Positions 35,955 through 45,089 of a stretch of DNA of 64,000 nucleotides are shown piece by piece; the stretch's first letter is position 1; the number at the start of each line of letters is the position of its first letter. Made by a program: the position numbers and the translations under genes. Below the pieces are notes generated by a model, which had not been told where the DNA came from, did not search any database, and saw only the letters and a program-made list of their open reading frames with translations. Source of the stretch: DASRAJ01 sp035638255 (GTDB lineage Bacteria > Bacteroidota > Bacteroidia > Chitinophagales > UBA10324); assembly GCA_035638255.1 (NCBI GenBank), contig DASRAJ010000021.1, positions 1 through 64,000 on the forward strand, written 5' to 3'.

Positions 35955-38102
35955 GTGAACAAAATTTTACTCGCACTACTTTTCATTTCACAATTTTCAC
36001 TTGTCACTCTGCAGGAGTCCTTCGGACAAAATCCATTAGTGAAACAATGGGATTACCGGTATGGCGGCACAGCTTCAGATGATATTACTTGCTTTCAGCA
36101 AACGGCTGACGGAGGATTTATATTAGGAGGAATGTCCCGTTCCGGTATCAGTGGAGATAAAACACAATCAACATGGGGTTTACCGGGATCCGATTATGAT
36201 TACTGGGTTGTTAAGCTTGATTCACTTGGCATCATGCAATGGGATAAAGATTTCGGAGGAACAAATAACGATTTGCTTTATTCATTGTGTCAAACTACTG
36301 ATGGCGGATATATTCTCGGAGGAAGTTCCTGGTCGGACAGCAGCGGAGATAAGAGCCATAAAAATTGGGATTCTACTTTGACGCTTCCGGATTACTGGAT
36401 CATAAAAATTGATTCATTCGGCAACAAGCAATGGGATAAAACTTTTGGAGGTACAGAATGGGATGAGCTTTTCTCATTGCAACAAACGACTGACGGAGGA
36501 TATATTTTGGGCGGAATTTCAAACGACCTTATCAGCGGAGATAAAACACAAACCAATTGGGATTCCACAACCTATTCCTGGGATTACTGGATTGTAAAAA
36601 CAGATTCACTCGGTAATAAAGAATGGGATAGGGATTTCGGCGGAACAAAAAACGATGTCCTTTTTTCCATGCGCCAAACCGCTGACGAAGGATATATTCT
36701 CGGTGGAACTTCCTGGTCCGGCATCAGCGGAGACAAAACGCAGCAAACATGGGGAGACAGCACTGATTATGATTTCTGGATTGTAAAAGTTGATTCACTC
36801 GGAATTAAGCAGTGGGATAAAGATTTTGGAGGAACCAATGGAGACCAACTTTTTTCATTGCAGCAAACTGCTGACGCCGGATATATTCTCTCAGGGCAAT
36901 CAATATCCGATAGCACCGGTGATAAAACTCAGCCGACATGGGGATTTATTGATTACTGGATCGTAAAAACTGATTCACTTGGTAACAAACAATGGGATAA
37001 AGATTTTGGAGGTACTGACTGGGAAGATGAATTCGGAAATGTTTCGCTCGCACTGGATGGCGGATACATCATTGCCGGCACTTCTTACTCAAATATTGGA
37101 GGAGATAAGACAGAAAATAATTTATTTGGGAACGAGCAGGCGTGGATTGTAAAGACAGATGCTTCAGGAATAAAGCAATGGGATAAAACAGTGTTTGCTT
37201 ATGGGCACGATGAAATGGGCTTAGCCATTCAAACACAAGATGGATGTTATCTATTTGCAGTTATGGAGAGTGGAGGAGTTGGAGGATACAAAACGCAGCC
37301 GGCCTGGAATTATTCAAATGATTACTGGATCGTAAAATTCTGTGATACCACTTCGCTATCAGCAGTTAATTTTCTTGCGAGTGATACCACGTTGTGCGAA
37401 AAGTTCTGCATTGACTTTCATGATTCCTCTCAGAACAATCCCACCGCATGGCAATGGATTTTCCCCGGCGGTGATCCTTCTTCATCTACTGATCAAAATC
37501 CAACTAACATTTGCTACAACTCACCTGGCAATTATGATGTTACGCTCATCACTACTAATGCAAATGGAAGCGATACGCTCATGCTGCACAATTACATCAC
37601 AGTCTATCCTACTCCGCCATTTCCAACCATCACGCAAGTTGGATACACGCTCACATCCACTCCGGCAAATTCTTATCAATGGCAATTTAATTCGGTTGAT
37701 ATTCCCGGAGCAACCAATCAATCGTACACCATTTTGCAATCCGGCTATTACACAGTGGTTGTTGGTGATTCCAATAGCTGTAAAAATTCTACCACAGTTT
37801 ATGTTTTGATTACGGGAGTTGATGAAGTGAATGGTGATGTGAATCTTTCCATCTATCCCAATCCCTCATCAGGTAATTTTATTGTTGAGTGGATCAATAG
37901 CTTAATGGTTGGCGAAGTTGCGATTGATGTTGTGAATACGCTTGGACAAAAAGTTTTTTCTTTTAAACAATCCCGATCAATTGGGACAACTTTTGGGTAT
38001 AAAAAAGAAATTGACTTAAGCAAGGAAGCCTCCGGCGTTTACTTTATACAAATAAGAATGGAAAATATTTTTGCTGCAAAGAAAATTATAATCACAAAGT
38101 AG
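35955..38102 (+). CDS. Seven-unit FGGT propeller/PKD/Ig-like T9SS cargo protein (GTG start)
   Basis: GTG start (GTGAACAAAATTTTA) gives a leader of ~25 residues in which a type D palindrome has replaced the usual cleavage region: ...LQESFGQ-NPLVKQWDYR against ...SLAQ-NPLVKQWDYR in sisters. Seven units ~26-460, three of them lengthened (WDSTLTLPDYW, WDSTTYSWDYW, GDSTDYDFW). PKD-like ~475-560 (LCEKFCIDFHDSS), Ig-like domain, sorting domain ~632-715 with one wobble-paired type C element and an IIITK end. The following gene starts after 5 bases. Confidence 0.9.
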   Translation: MNKILLALLFISQFSLVTLQESFGQNPLVKQWDYRYGGTASDDITCFQQTADGGFILGGMSRSGISGDKTQSTWGLPGSDYDYWVVKLDSLGIMQWDKDFGGTNNDLLYSLCQTTDGGYILGGSSWSDSSGDKSHKNWDSTLTLPDYWIIKIDSFGNKQWDKTFGGTEWDELFSLQQTTDGGYILGGISNDLISGDKTQTNWDSTTYSWDYWIVKTDSLGNKEWDRDFGGTKNDVLFSMRQTADEGYILGGTSWSGISGDKTQQTWGDSTDYDFWIVKVDSLGIKQWDKDFGGTNGDQLFSLQQTADAGYILSGQSISDSTGDKTQPTWGFIDYWIVKTDSLGNKQWDKDFGGTDWEDEFGNVSLALDGGYIIAGTSYSNIGGDKTENNLFGNEQAWIVKTDASGIKQWDKTVFAYGHDEMGLAIQTQDGCYLFAVMESGGVGGYKTQPAWNYSNDYWIVKFCDTTSLSAVNFLASDTTLCEKFCIDFHDSSQNNPTAWQWIFPGGDPSSSTDQNPTNICYNSPGNYDVTLITTNANGSDTLMLHNYITVYPTPPFPTITQVGYTLTSTPANSYQWQFNSVDIPGATNQSYTILQSGYYTVVVGDSNSCKNSTTVYVLITGVDEVNGDVNLSIYPNPSSGNFIVEWINSLMVGEVAIDVVNTLGQKVFSFKQSRSIGTTFGYKKEIDLSKEASGVYFIQIRMENIFAAKKIIITK
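36014..36027. repeat. Palindromic element type D at the signal-peptide cleavage site
   Basis: GGAGTCCTTCGGAC (GTCC-TTC-GGAC), coding ESFG immediately before the mature N-terminus QNPLVKQW. Sister genes lack it. Confidence 0.65.
37971..37986. repeat. In-frame palindromic element, type C
   Basis: TCCCGATCAATTGGGA, with one G-T pair in the stem, coding SRSIG. Confidence 0.6.
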
Positions 38103-38107
38103 TTACA

Positions 38108-40681
38108 ATGAAAAAAAATCTGCTCTTCTTTTTTCTAACATCTATCTTCTACCTTCTAACCTCTCTTGGCTTGCGTGCACAGTCCGGGCAATGGACCTGG
38201 ATGAAAGGTGATAACACTCAAAGTAATCCTCCTGTTTACGGCACGCAGGGTATTCCCGACTCCACCGTAAATCCTCCTTCAGTATATGAGCCCGTGGAAT
38301 GGACCGATCTGCAGGGAAACTTCTGGCTCTTTGGCGGCGACGGGGTAGGGAGTACATACGCTGACTTGTGGATGTTCAATGTCGCCTCAAACAATTGGAC
38401 ATGGATGAAAGGACCGGGCTTACCTGATGTCATCGGTATATATGGAACGCAGGGTGTTCCTGATGCATTAAATAATCCGGGCTCAAGAGCATGGGGCGCC
38501 ATGTCGTGGGTTGACACATCGGGAAACCTTTGGATGTTCGGGGGACAGGGTTATGGAACTTTTTACGGTCTTGATTTTCTCGGTGAGCTTTGGAAGTATG
38601 ATATAGGAACCAATGAATGGACCTGGATGGGCGGGCTTACTCAGCTTCCCAACCATGGCACTCTTGGCGTTCCTTCTCCCACTAACTATCCCGGGGCGCG
38701 TGTTGAAGACAATGCATCTTGGGTAGATGCAGATAACAACCTCTGGTTTTTCGGAGGCATTTCTGATCTCGGAATGATGAATGATCTGTGGAAATATGAG
38801 ATGTCCAGCGGAGAGTGGGTATGGATGAAGGGCTCCAGCTCAGCAGGACAGTCCGGTACTTACGGAACAAAAGGAGTAGAGAACGCTTCAAATGTTCCGG
38901 GTTGCCGCGGCACCTATTCAAAATGGAAAGACGCTTCCGGAAATTTCTGGATGTTTGGGGGATGTAATTACGCCGGAACAGTCTATAATGATTTTTGGCG
39001 CTTTAATCCTGTAACAAGTAGCTGGACATGGATGGGTGGAAACAATTTTTCAAACGGACCTGGCGAGGCCGGGATCAAATGCGAGGACTCATCTGACTTT
39101 ATAAGTAACCCGAGATATGAGAACCGGGCTAGCTGGACGGATGCATGCGGCAATTTTTGGCTCTTGGGAGGTCGTGACCAATCCGGTTATGAGCACAATG
39201 ATCTTTGGGTTTATTCAGCAGGGCAAAATAAATGGGCCTGGGTGGCAGGAACCCTGAATGCGAACGCCGGCGGAGTATATGGTACCAAGGGCATCCCTGA
39301 TACCGCCAATCACCCTGGTGCAAGATCCGGAAATGTTGGCTGGCTAAGCGCTGATGGAAATCTTTGGATGTTTGGCGGGTTGAACGTTAATTATTTTAAT
39401 GACCTCTGGCGATTCACTCCTGACTCATCGTGCCTCGCATGGTTGTATTGCAGTGCGTCGCAATTTTTGCCGGCCGCAGCATTCTCTGTTACTGATTCAT
39501 CAGTATGTGCCGCTGCTTGTCTCTCATTTACTGATTTGTCTCAGAACAATCCCACCTCGTGGCATTGGGAATTTCCGGGAGGAATACCTTCTTCATCCGG
39601 TGTTCAGAATCCAACAAATATCTGCTACTACACTGCAGGAACCTATGACGTAACATTGATCGCGACCAATGCTGCGGGCAGTGATACTATTGTTCTTGCA
39701 AATTTTATCGCAGTCAACGCTCCCCCTTCTGCTGCGATTATCCAGAGCAACGACACGCTCTATTCTTCAGCAGGATTCAGCTATCAATGGTATACGAATG
39801 GAAATAGCATCAGCGGAGCAACAAATTATTTTTATGTGCCGTCCTCAGAGGATTTTTATTCTGTGGTCATCACCGACAGCAACGGATGTAACGCTGCCGA
39901 CACCATCTTTTTTTCATTTGCACCCCAGACAAACTTTTCTGCTCCTGATACTACAATCTGCGAAAAGTTCTGCATGGATTTCTTTGATCAATCCACCAAC
40001 AATCCGGTAAGCTGGAGTTGGAATTTCCCCGGAGGAAATCCTTCTTCATCAACACTTCAAAATCCATCGCAGATTTGTTACAATTTGCCGGGCAATTATG
40101 ATGTCATGCTTATTACAACGAATGCTTTCGGAAGTGACACACTCCTGCTGAGTGGTTTCGTTACCGTTTATTCCACGCCTCCGTTTCCTTCTATTACACA
40201 AGTTGGTTACACGCTCACATCAAGTGTTGCAGATTCATATCAATGGCAATTCAACTCGGTAGATATTCCCGGAGCAACCAATCAATCGTACACCATTTTG
40301 CAAACCGGGTATTACACAGTAGTTGTTAGCGACTCTAATGGTTGTGTAAATTCTTCTACCGAGTATGTGTTGATCAGCGGCATTCATGATGTAATAAGTG
40401 ATGGGAACATTTCTATATATCCTAATCCTTCTTCGGGAAGTTTTATGGTTGAATTGATAAATGGTTTAATGGTTGGTGATGTTTCGATTGATGTAGTGAA
40501 TACACTTGGTCAAATTATTTTTTCATCAACAGAATCCCAGTCACCCGGAGCTTCTAATTTTAAAAAAGAAATTGACTTAACTAAAGAAGCTCAGGGTGTA
40601 TACTTCCTTAAAATACTCGCAGAGTCCTTTGGAAAAACAAAAACTGTTTTTGCTACGAAGAAAATTATCATCACAAAGTAG
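38108..40681 (+). CDS. Six-unit Kelch-type propeller with two PKD/Ig-like pairs, T9SS cargo
   Basis: Signal peptide 1-25 (ends LRAQ). Kelch units ~26-445: LWMFGGQGYG, NEWTWMGG, and unit 5 RYENRASWTDACGNFWLLGG. Unlike other Kelch members it has two PKD/Ig pairs. The first pair (~455-605) has CAAAC, HWEFPGGIP and YQWYTNGNSISGATN, and resembles the extra pairs of the gene at 5923. The second pair (~615-760) is the standard cassette. Sorting domain ~769-857, with degenerate type C (TCCCAGTCACCCGGA) and a type D-like insert (LAESFGK) before TVFATKKIIITK. Ends with TAG; the next gene starts 5 bases later. Confidence 0.92.
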   Translation: MKKNLLFFFLTSIFYLLTSLGLRAQSGQWTWMKGDNTQSNPPVYGTQGIPDSTVNPPSVYEPVEWTDLQGNFWLFGGDGVGSTYADLWMFNVASNNWTWMKGPGLPDVIGIYGTQGVPDALNNPGSRAWGAMSWVDTSGNLWMFGGQGYGTFYGLDFLGELWKYDIGTNEWTWMGGLTQLPNHGTLGVPSPTNYPGARVEDNASWVDADNNLWFFGGISDLGMMNDLWKYEMSSGEWVWMKGSSSAGQSGTYGTKGVENASNVPGCRGTYSKWKDASGNFWMFGGCNYAGTVYNDFWRFNPVTSSWTWMGGNNFSNGPGEAGIKCEDSSDFISNPRYENRASWTDACGNFWLLGGRDQSGYEHNDLWVYSAGQNKWAWVAGTLNANAGGVYGTKGIPDTANHPGARSGNVGWLSADGNLWMFGGLNVNYFNDLWRFTPDSSCLAWLYCSASQFLPAAAFSVTDSSVCAAACLSFTDLSQNNPTSWHWEFPGGIPSSSGVQNPTNICYYTAGTYDVTLIATNAAGSDTIVLANFIAVNAPPSAAIIQSNDTLYSSAGFSYQWYTNGNSISGATNYFYVPSSEDFYSVVITDSNGCNAADTIFFSFAPQTNFSAPDTTICEKFCMDFFDQSTNNPVSWSWNFPGGNPSSSTLQNPSQICYNLPGNYDVMLITTNAFGSDTLLLSGFVTVYSTPPFPSITQVGYTLTSSVADSYQWQFNSVDIPGATNQSYTILQTGYYTVVVSDSNGCVNSSTEYVLISGIHDVISDGNISIYPNPSSGSFMVELINGLMVGDVSIDVVNTLGQIIFSSTESQSPGASNFKKEIDLTKEAQGVYFLKILAESFGKTKTVFATKKIIITK
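40619..40633. repeat. Palindromic element type D-like in the sorting domain
   Basis: GCAGAGTCCTTTGGA encodes AESFG between FLKIL and KTKTVFATKK. The gene at 42955 reads FLKI-KTKTVFATKK with no insert. The same motif lies at the signal-peptide cleavage site in two other genes. Confidence 0.6.
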
Positions 40682-40686
40682 CTAGT

Positions 40687-42885
40687 ATGAAAAAAAATCT
40701 ATCTATCCAACGAAACTTTAGCGAAGTCGGACTGCTCTTTTTTCTAGCATCTCTCTTCTACCCCGAAGAAAAATCGGGATTTCGCAAATCATTTTGTTTA
40801 CTATTGGTGCTCAACCTTCTACCTTCTCCTTCGGTGCGTGCACAGTCCGGCGAGTGGACATGGATGAAAGGTGACAGCATTCCGAATTCACCCGGGACCT
40901 TCGGAACAATCGGAGTACCGGATGCTGCCAACAAACCTCCCGCATTATACGAGCCGTGTGAATGGAGAGATCATGATGGAAACTTCTGGCTCTTTGGCGG
41001 CGGCAACAGCTACAACACACTTTGGAAATTTGATGTGTCAACAATGGAATGGACATGGATGAAAGGAAGCAGTGGTCCTAACGGTATAGCAGTATATGGA
41101 ACACAGGGTGTTTCCAGTCCCAATAATACTCCCGGCGCGCGGACCGCTTCCACATCCTGGGTTGATAACGATGGCAACTTATGGTTGTATGGCGGCAACT
41201 GGGATATTAACGGCAAAAGTGATCTTTGGAAATATGAAGTGACAACGAATGAGTGGACATGGATGGATGGTTCGTCAGGTGTTGATGCACTTGGTGTCTA
41301 TGGAACCAAGGGAATTCCTGATCCGCTGAATGATCCGGGAGCGCGTTTAGAAACAGCAGCAGCGTGGGTTGATGATGCAAACAATCTTTGGTTTTTCGGA
41401 GGACAACTTTGCTGCAATGCCATGGGTTATATTGATGACGTTTGGAGATATAATACCACCTCGGGTGAATGGACATGGATGCAGGGATCTTCTGTTTCGT
41501 TACAACCACCAGTCTATGGAATGCTCGGCGTCGCCGATTCTGCAAACACTCCCGGCAACAGAAGAATATATTCACATTGGAAAGACATAGACGACAACTT
41601 CTGGATTTGCGGAGGTCAGAGTAACGGTAATTGCTTTAATGATTTGTGGAAGTATGATCCGGACTTAAATGTATGGACGTGGATGCATGGCTCCAATACA
41701 GTAAACTCAACCGGACATTACGGAACATCCTGCGTCTTCGATTCAATTAACGAACCTCCTGCACGAATGGAGAATCGTTTTTACTGGAGTGACTCGTGCT
41801 ATAATTTCTGGATGTTCGGAGGAGTGAATACCAGCTCCGGGTTTTATCACAACGATCTCTGGTGCTATTCGCCTTCTATCAATGAATGGAAATGGACGGG
41901 CGGTTCTTCCCTGCCGGATGAGGACGGATTGTATGGAACGATGGGTGTGTCTTCCTCATCCAATCATCCGGGAGCACGGTATGGCGGAGTGGCATGGCTT
42001 GGCCCCAATGAAAGCTTGTGGCTGTTTGGCGGCCTTGGCTATCCGTTTAATAATAATGTTGGTGAATTGAACGATCTGTGGCGCTTCATTCCTGATTCAA
42101 GTTGTGTTGCGTGTAATGTTATTTATCTGCCGAATGCTGCTTTTCAAAGCTCTGATACTTCACTCTGTGAAAAATTCTGCATCGGCTTCACTGATCAATC
42201 CAGCAACAATCCAACGTCATGGCAATGGATTTTCCAGGGCGGTAATCCTTCATCTTCTACGGATCAAAATCCAACCAACATTTGCTACGATGTGCCCGGC
42301 GTTTATGATGTAACGCTAATTACAACTAATGTAAATGGAAGTGACACACTCACACTGTTGAATTTCATCACCGTCTACCCTACTCCGCCATTTCCAACCA
42401 TCACTCAAGCAGGGTATACACTCACATCGAGTCCGGCGAGTTTTTACCAATGGCAATTCAACTCTAATGATATTCCGGGTGCCACCAATCAATCATACAC
42501 TATTTTGCAGACAGGGCTTTATACTGTAATTGTCAGCGATTCCAATGGCTGCGTGAATTCTGCCACCACGTATGTTTTGATTTCAGGAATTGATGAAGTG
42601 AATAGTGCTGTCAATCTTTTCATTTATCCTAATCCTTCTTCAGGAAATTTCACCCTCGAATTGTTGAATGAAATGTGTTGTGATGAAATTTCGATTGATA
42701 TAATGAACATGCTTGGCCAAAAAGTTTTTTCTTCCTCTGAAAAAATTTCATCCTCTGATTGGAAAAGGGAAATTGATTTGTCCAAAGGACTCCATTCGGA
42801 GAGTGAGGTTGTTCGCGGTGTTTATTTCATCGAGATAAAAACAGAGAAAGAATTTATGAGGAAGAAAATTTTGATTGCCGATTAA
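40687..42885 (+). CDS. Six-unit Kelch-type propeller T9SS cargo protein with an enlarged leader
   Basis: The leader is about 53 residues, roughly twice normal, because two palindromic inserts lie inside it: IQRNFSEVG (type G) and YPEEKSGFRKSF (type F). Hydrophobic runs flank them, so it may still work as a signal peptide or may form an anchor. Kelch units from ~54 to ~470; unit 3 has FGGQLCCNAMGYIDDVW and unit 5 RMENRFYWSDSC. PKD-like (LCEKFCIGFTDQSS), Ig-like domain, and a sorting domain with LELLNEMCCDEISIDIMNMLGQ. The gene at 45090 is a close sister apart from the leader and tail. Confidence 0.92.
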   Translation: MKKNLSIQRNFSEVGLLFFLASLFYPEEKSGFRKSFCLLLVLNLLPSPSVRAQSGEWTWMKGDSIPNSPGTFGTIGVPDAANKPPALYEPCEWRDHDGNFWLFGGGNSYNTLWKFDVSTMEWTWMKGSSGPNGIAVYGTQGVSSPNNTPGARTASTSWVDNDGNLWLYGGNWDINGKSDLWKYEVTTNEWTWMDGSSGVDALGVYGTKGIPDPLNDPGARLETAAAWVDDANNLWFFGGQLCCNAMGYIDDVWRYNTTSGEWTWMQGSSVSLQPPVYGMLGVADSANTPGNRRIYSHWKDIDDNFWICGGQSNGNCFNDLWKYDPDLNVWTWMHGSNTVNSTGHYGTSCVFDSINEPPARMENRFYWSDSCYNFWMFGGVNTSSGFYHNDLWCYSPSINEWKWTGGSSLPDEDGLYGTMGVSSSSNHPGARYGGVAWLGPNESLWLFGGLGYPFNNNVGELNDLWRFIPDSSCVACNVIYLPNAAFQSSDTSLCEKFCIGFTDQSSNNPTSWQWIFQGGNPSSSTDQNPTNICYDVPGVYDVTLITTNVNGSDTLTLLNFITVYPTPPFPTITQAGYTLTSSPASFYQWQFNSNDIPGATNQSYTILQTGLYTVIVSDSNGCVNSATTYVLISGIDEVNSAVNLFIYPNPSSGNFTLELLNEMCCDEISIDIMNMLGQKVFSSSEKISSSDWKREIDLSKGLHSESEVVRGVYFIEIKTEKEFMRKKILIAD
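40706..40731. repeat. Signal-peptide palindromic element, type G
   Basis: TCCAACGAAAC TTTA GCGAAGTCGGA, coding QRNFSEVG near the start of the leader. Confidence 0.5.
40762..40778. repeat. Signal-peptide palindromic element, type F
   Basis: CCCGA-AGAAAAA-TCGGG, coding PEEKSG in the middle of the leader. It introduces charges into what should be the hydrophobic core. Confidence 0.65.
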
Positions 42886-42897
42886 CCTGCCGAACAA

Positions 42898-42915
42898 AGA
42901 GTGTAACTTCACTCT
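42898..42915. repeat. Intergenic hairpin 1 without hairpin 2
   Basis: AGAGTGTAACTTCACTCT, a perfect 6-bp stem. At the place of hairpin 2 the leader has GTAAATAACTCGCTTC, so the two hairpins are separable. Confidence 0.6.
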
Positions 42916-42954
42916 GGTAAATAACTCGCTTCTCTTACTGGTAATTTTATTAGG

Positions 42955-45084
42955 ATGAAAAAAAGTTTACTGCTGCTCTTGCTTTTCATTTCCAATTTTT
43001 TGTTCTTCTCTCCGCAGGAGTCCTTCGGACAAAATCCATTGGTGAAGCAGTGGGATTATCGGTTTGGGGGAACCGGTGATGAGTATCTCTCTTGTTTCAT
43101 AGAAACATCTGACTTAGGGTACATGATCGGTGGAGATTCTTGGTCTGATATCAGCGGAGATAAAACGCAATCTTCATGGGGTGAAAGTGATTTTTGGGTT
43201 GTAAAAATTGATGGGGTTGGCATTATGCAGTGGAACAGACGGTTTGGAGGAACGAATTATGATGAGCTTTTTGCCATTCAGCAAACTTCTGATGGCGGAT
43301 ATATTTTGGGAGGATTTTCTTCATCAGACAGCAGCGGAGATAAGACTGAGCATAGTTGGGGCAACTGGGATTATTGGATTGTAAAGATTGATGAACTTGG
43401 AAATAAACAATGGGATAAGAGGTTTGGTGGTAGCAGTGATGATGAACTTTATTCTCTTGAGCAAACTTCTGATGGTGGATATATTTTGGGTGGAAGTTCT
43501 AATTCTCCAATCAGTGGAGATAAGACACAAGATGCGTGGGGATCTTCGGATTATTGGATAATAAAAACTGATTCACTTGGTAATAAGGTGTGGGATAAAC
43601 GATTGGGTGGAGGTGATTATGAACAACTTTCTTACATTCATCAAACAAATGACGGAGGATTTATTTTAGGAGGAATATCAAGTTCATTAATTGACGGAGA
43701 CAAAACAGAATCCAGTTGGGGATATCAAGACTATTGGATTGTCAAAACTGATTCGGTGGGTAATCAATTATGGGATAAGGATTTTGGAGGAACAGGAAAT
43801 GATCAACTTTATTCCTTGAACCTAACTAGTGATTATGGGTATATTCTTGGGGGACTTTCTCAATCCAATATTAGTGGCGATAAAACCCAACCAGTATGGG
43901 GTCCTGTAAGTGATGTAGACTATTGGTTAATAAAAATTGATTCCATAGGAACCAAGCAATGGGATAAAGACTTTGGTGGAACTGAATACGATGATTTTTT
44001 TGGAACTATTTCTTCAACATTAGATGGAGGGTACTTAATTGCAGGTTGGTCTAAGTCCGATAGTAGTGGTAATAAGACAGAAAATAATTTAGGTGCAATA
44101 CAATCATGGGTCATTAAGATCGATTCATACGGAAACAAAATATGGGACAAGACGCTATTCGCAATTGGCAATGACAATGGAGGATATGCGTTGCAGGATA
44201 ATGATGGATGTTACGTAATAGCTACTCCTACTAATGCAGATGTTGGCGGTTATAAAACTCAACATAATTGGGATCCTTCATTTAATACCGGTGATTATTG
44301 GATCGTTAAATTCTGTGATACCACAGGAAGTTATTTGCTTCCGCATTCTTTCTTCTCCTCAATTGATACCACCATCTGCGAAAAATTCTGCATCAACTTC
44401 CTCGATCAATCCAACAACAATCCCACCGCATGGCAATGGCAATTCCCCGGAGGTAATCCATCTTCTTCAACTCTTCAAAATCCAACCAACATCTGCTACA
44501 ACATACCGGGCACGTATGATGTAACACTCATCACCACCAATGCAAATGGTAGTGATACCCTCACGCTGCACAATTACATCACCGTCTATCCCATTCCGCC
44601 AATACCAACCATCACGCAAGTGGGTTACACACTCACATCAAGTCCGGCAAGTTCTTATCAATGGCAATTGAATGCAGTGGATATTCCCGGCGCAACCAAT
44701 CAATCTTACACCATTTTGCAAACAGGTTATTACACGGTGGTTGTTGGTGATTCAAACAGTTGTAAAAATTCTGCCTCTGTTTATATTTTGATTTCAGGAG
44801 TTGATGAAGTGAGTGGTGATGCAGGCATTTCTATCTATCCCAATCCCTCCTCCGGAAGTTTCAAAATTGAATTATTGCAACCAGAAAACTCCGGTGAAGT
44901 TTTAATTGATGTGATAAACACACTCGGGCAAAAAGTTTTTTCTTCCCAACAATCCCGATCAATCCGGACTTCTCCTGACTTCAAAAAAGAAATTGACTTA
45001 ACTAAAGAAGCTCAAGGTGTTTACTTCCTTAAAATAAAAACGAAAACTGTTTTTGCTACGAAGAAAATTATCATCACAAAATAA
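42955..45084 (+). CDS. Seven-unit FGGT propeller/PKD/Ig-like T9SS cargo protein
   Basis: Signal peptide ~26 residues with the type D insert at its end (FFSPQESFGQ-NPLVKQW). Seven units ~27-460; unit 1 has diverged (IETSDLGYMIGG) and unit 5 reads LNLTSDYGYILGG. The closing unit is lengthened (HNWDPSFNTGDYW) and ends KFCDTT. PKD-like ~470-555 (ICEKFCINFLDQSNNN), Ig-like with VDIPGATNQ, and sorting domain with IELLQPENSGEVLIDVINTLGQ and an IIITK end. A degenerate type C copy (TCCCGATCAATCCGGA) is present. Base composition is more AT-rich in the propeller than in neighbouring Kelch genes. Confidence 0.92.
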   Translation: MKKSLLLLLLFISNFLFFSPQESFGQNPLVKQWDYRFGGTGDEYLSCFIETSDLGYMIGGDSWSDISGDKTQSSWGESDFWVVKIDGVGIMQWNRRFGGTNYDELFAIQQTSDGGYILGGFSSSDSSGDKTEHSWGNWDYWIVKIDELGNKQWDKRFGGSSDDELYSLEQTSDGGYILGGSSNSPISGDKTQDAWGSSDYWIIKTDSLGNKVWDKRLGGGDYEQLSYIHQTNDGGFILGGISSSLIDGDKTESSWGYQDYWIVKTDSVGNQLWDKDFGGTGNDQLYSLNLTSDYGYILGGLSQSNISGDKTQPVWGPVSDVDYWLIKIDSIGTKQWDKDFGGTEYDDFFGTISSTLDGGYLIAGWSKSDSSGNKTENNLGAIQSWVIKIDSYGNKIWDKTLFAIGNDNGGYALQDNDGCYVIATPTNADVGGYKTQHNWDPSFNTGDYWIVKFCDTTGSYLLPHSFFSSIDTTICEKFCINFLDQSNNNPTAWQWQFPGGNPSSSTLQNPTNICYNIPGTYDVTLITTNANGSDTLTLHNYITVYPIPPIPTITQVGYTLTSSPASSYQWQLNAVDIPGATNQSYTILQTGYYTVVVGDSNSCKNSASVYILISGVDEVSGDAGISIYPNPSSGSFKIELLQPENSGEVLIDVINTLGQKVFSSQQSRSIRTSPDFKKEIDLTKEAQGVYFLKIKTKTVFATKKIIITK
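43011..43029. repeat. Palindromic element type D at the signal-peptide cleavage site
   Basis: TCCGCAGGAGTCCTTCGGA, stem TCCG/CGGA plus GTCC/GGAC, coding PQESFG just before QNPLVKQW. Same location as the copy at 36014. Confidence 0.65.
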
Positions 45085-45089
45085 TTACA

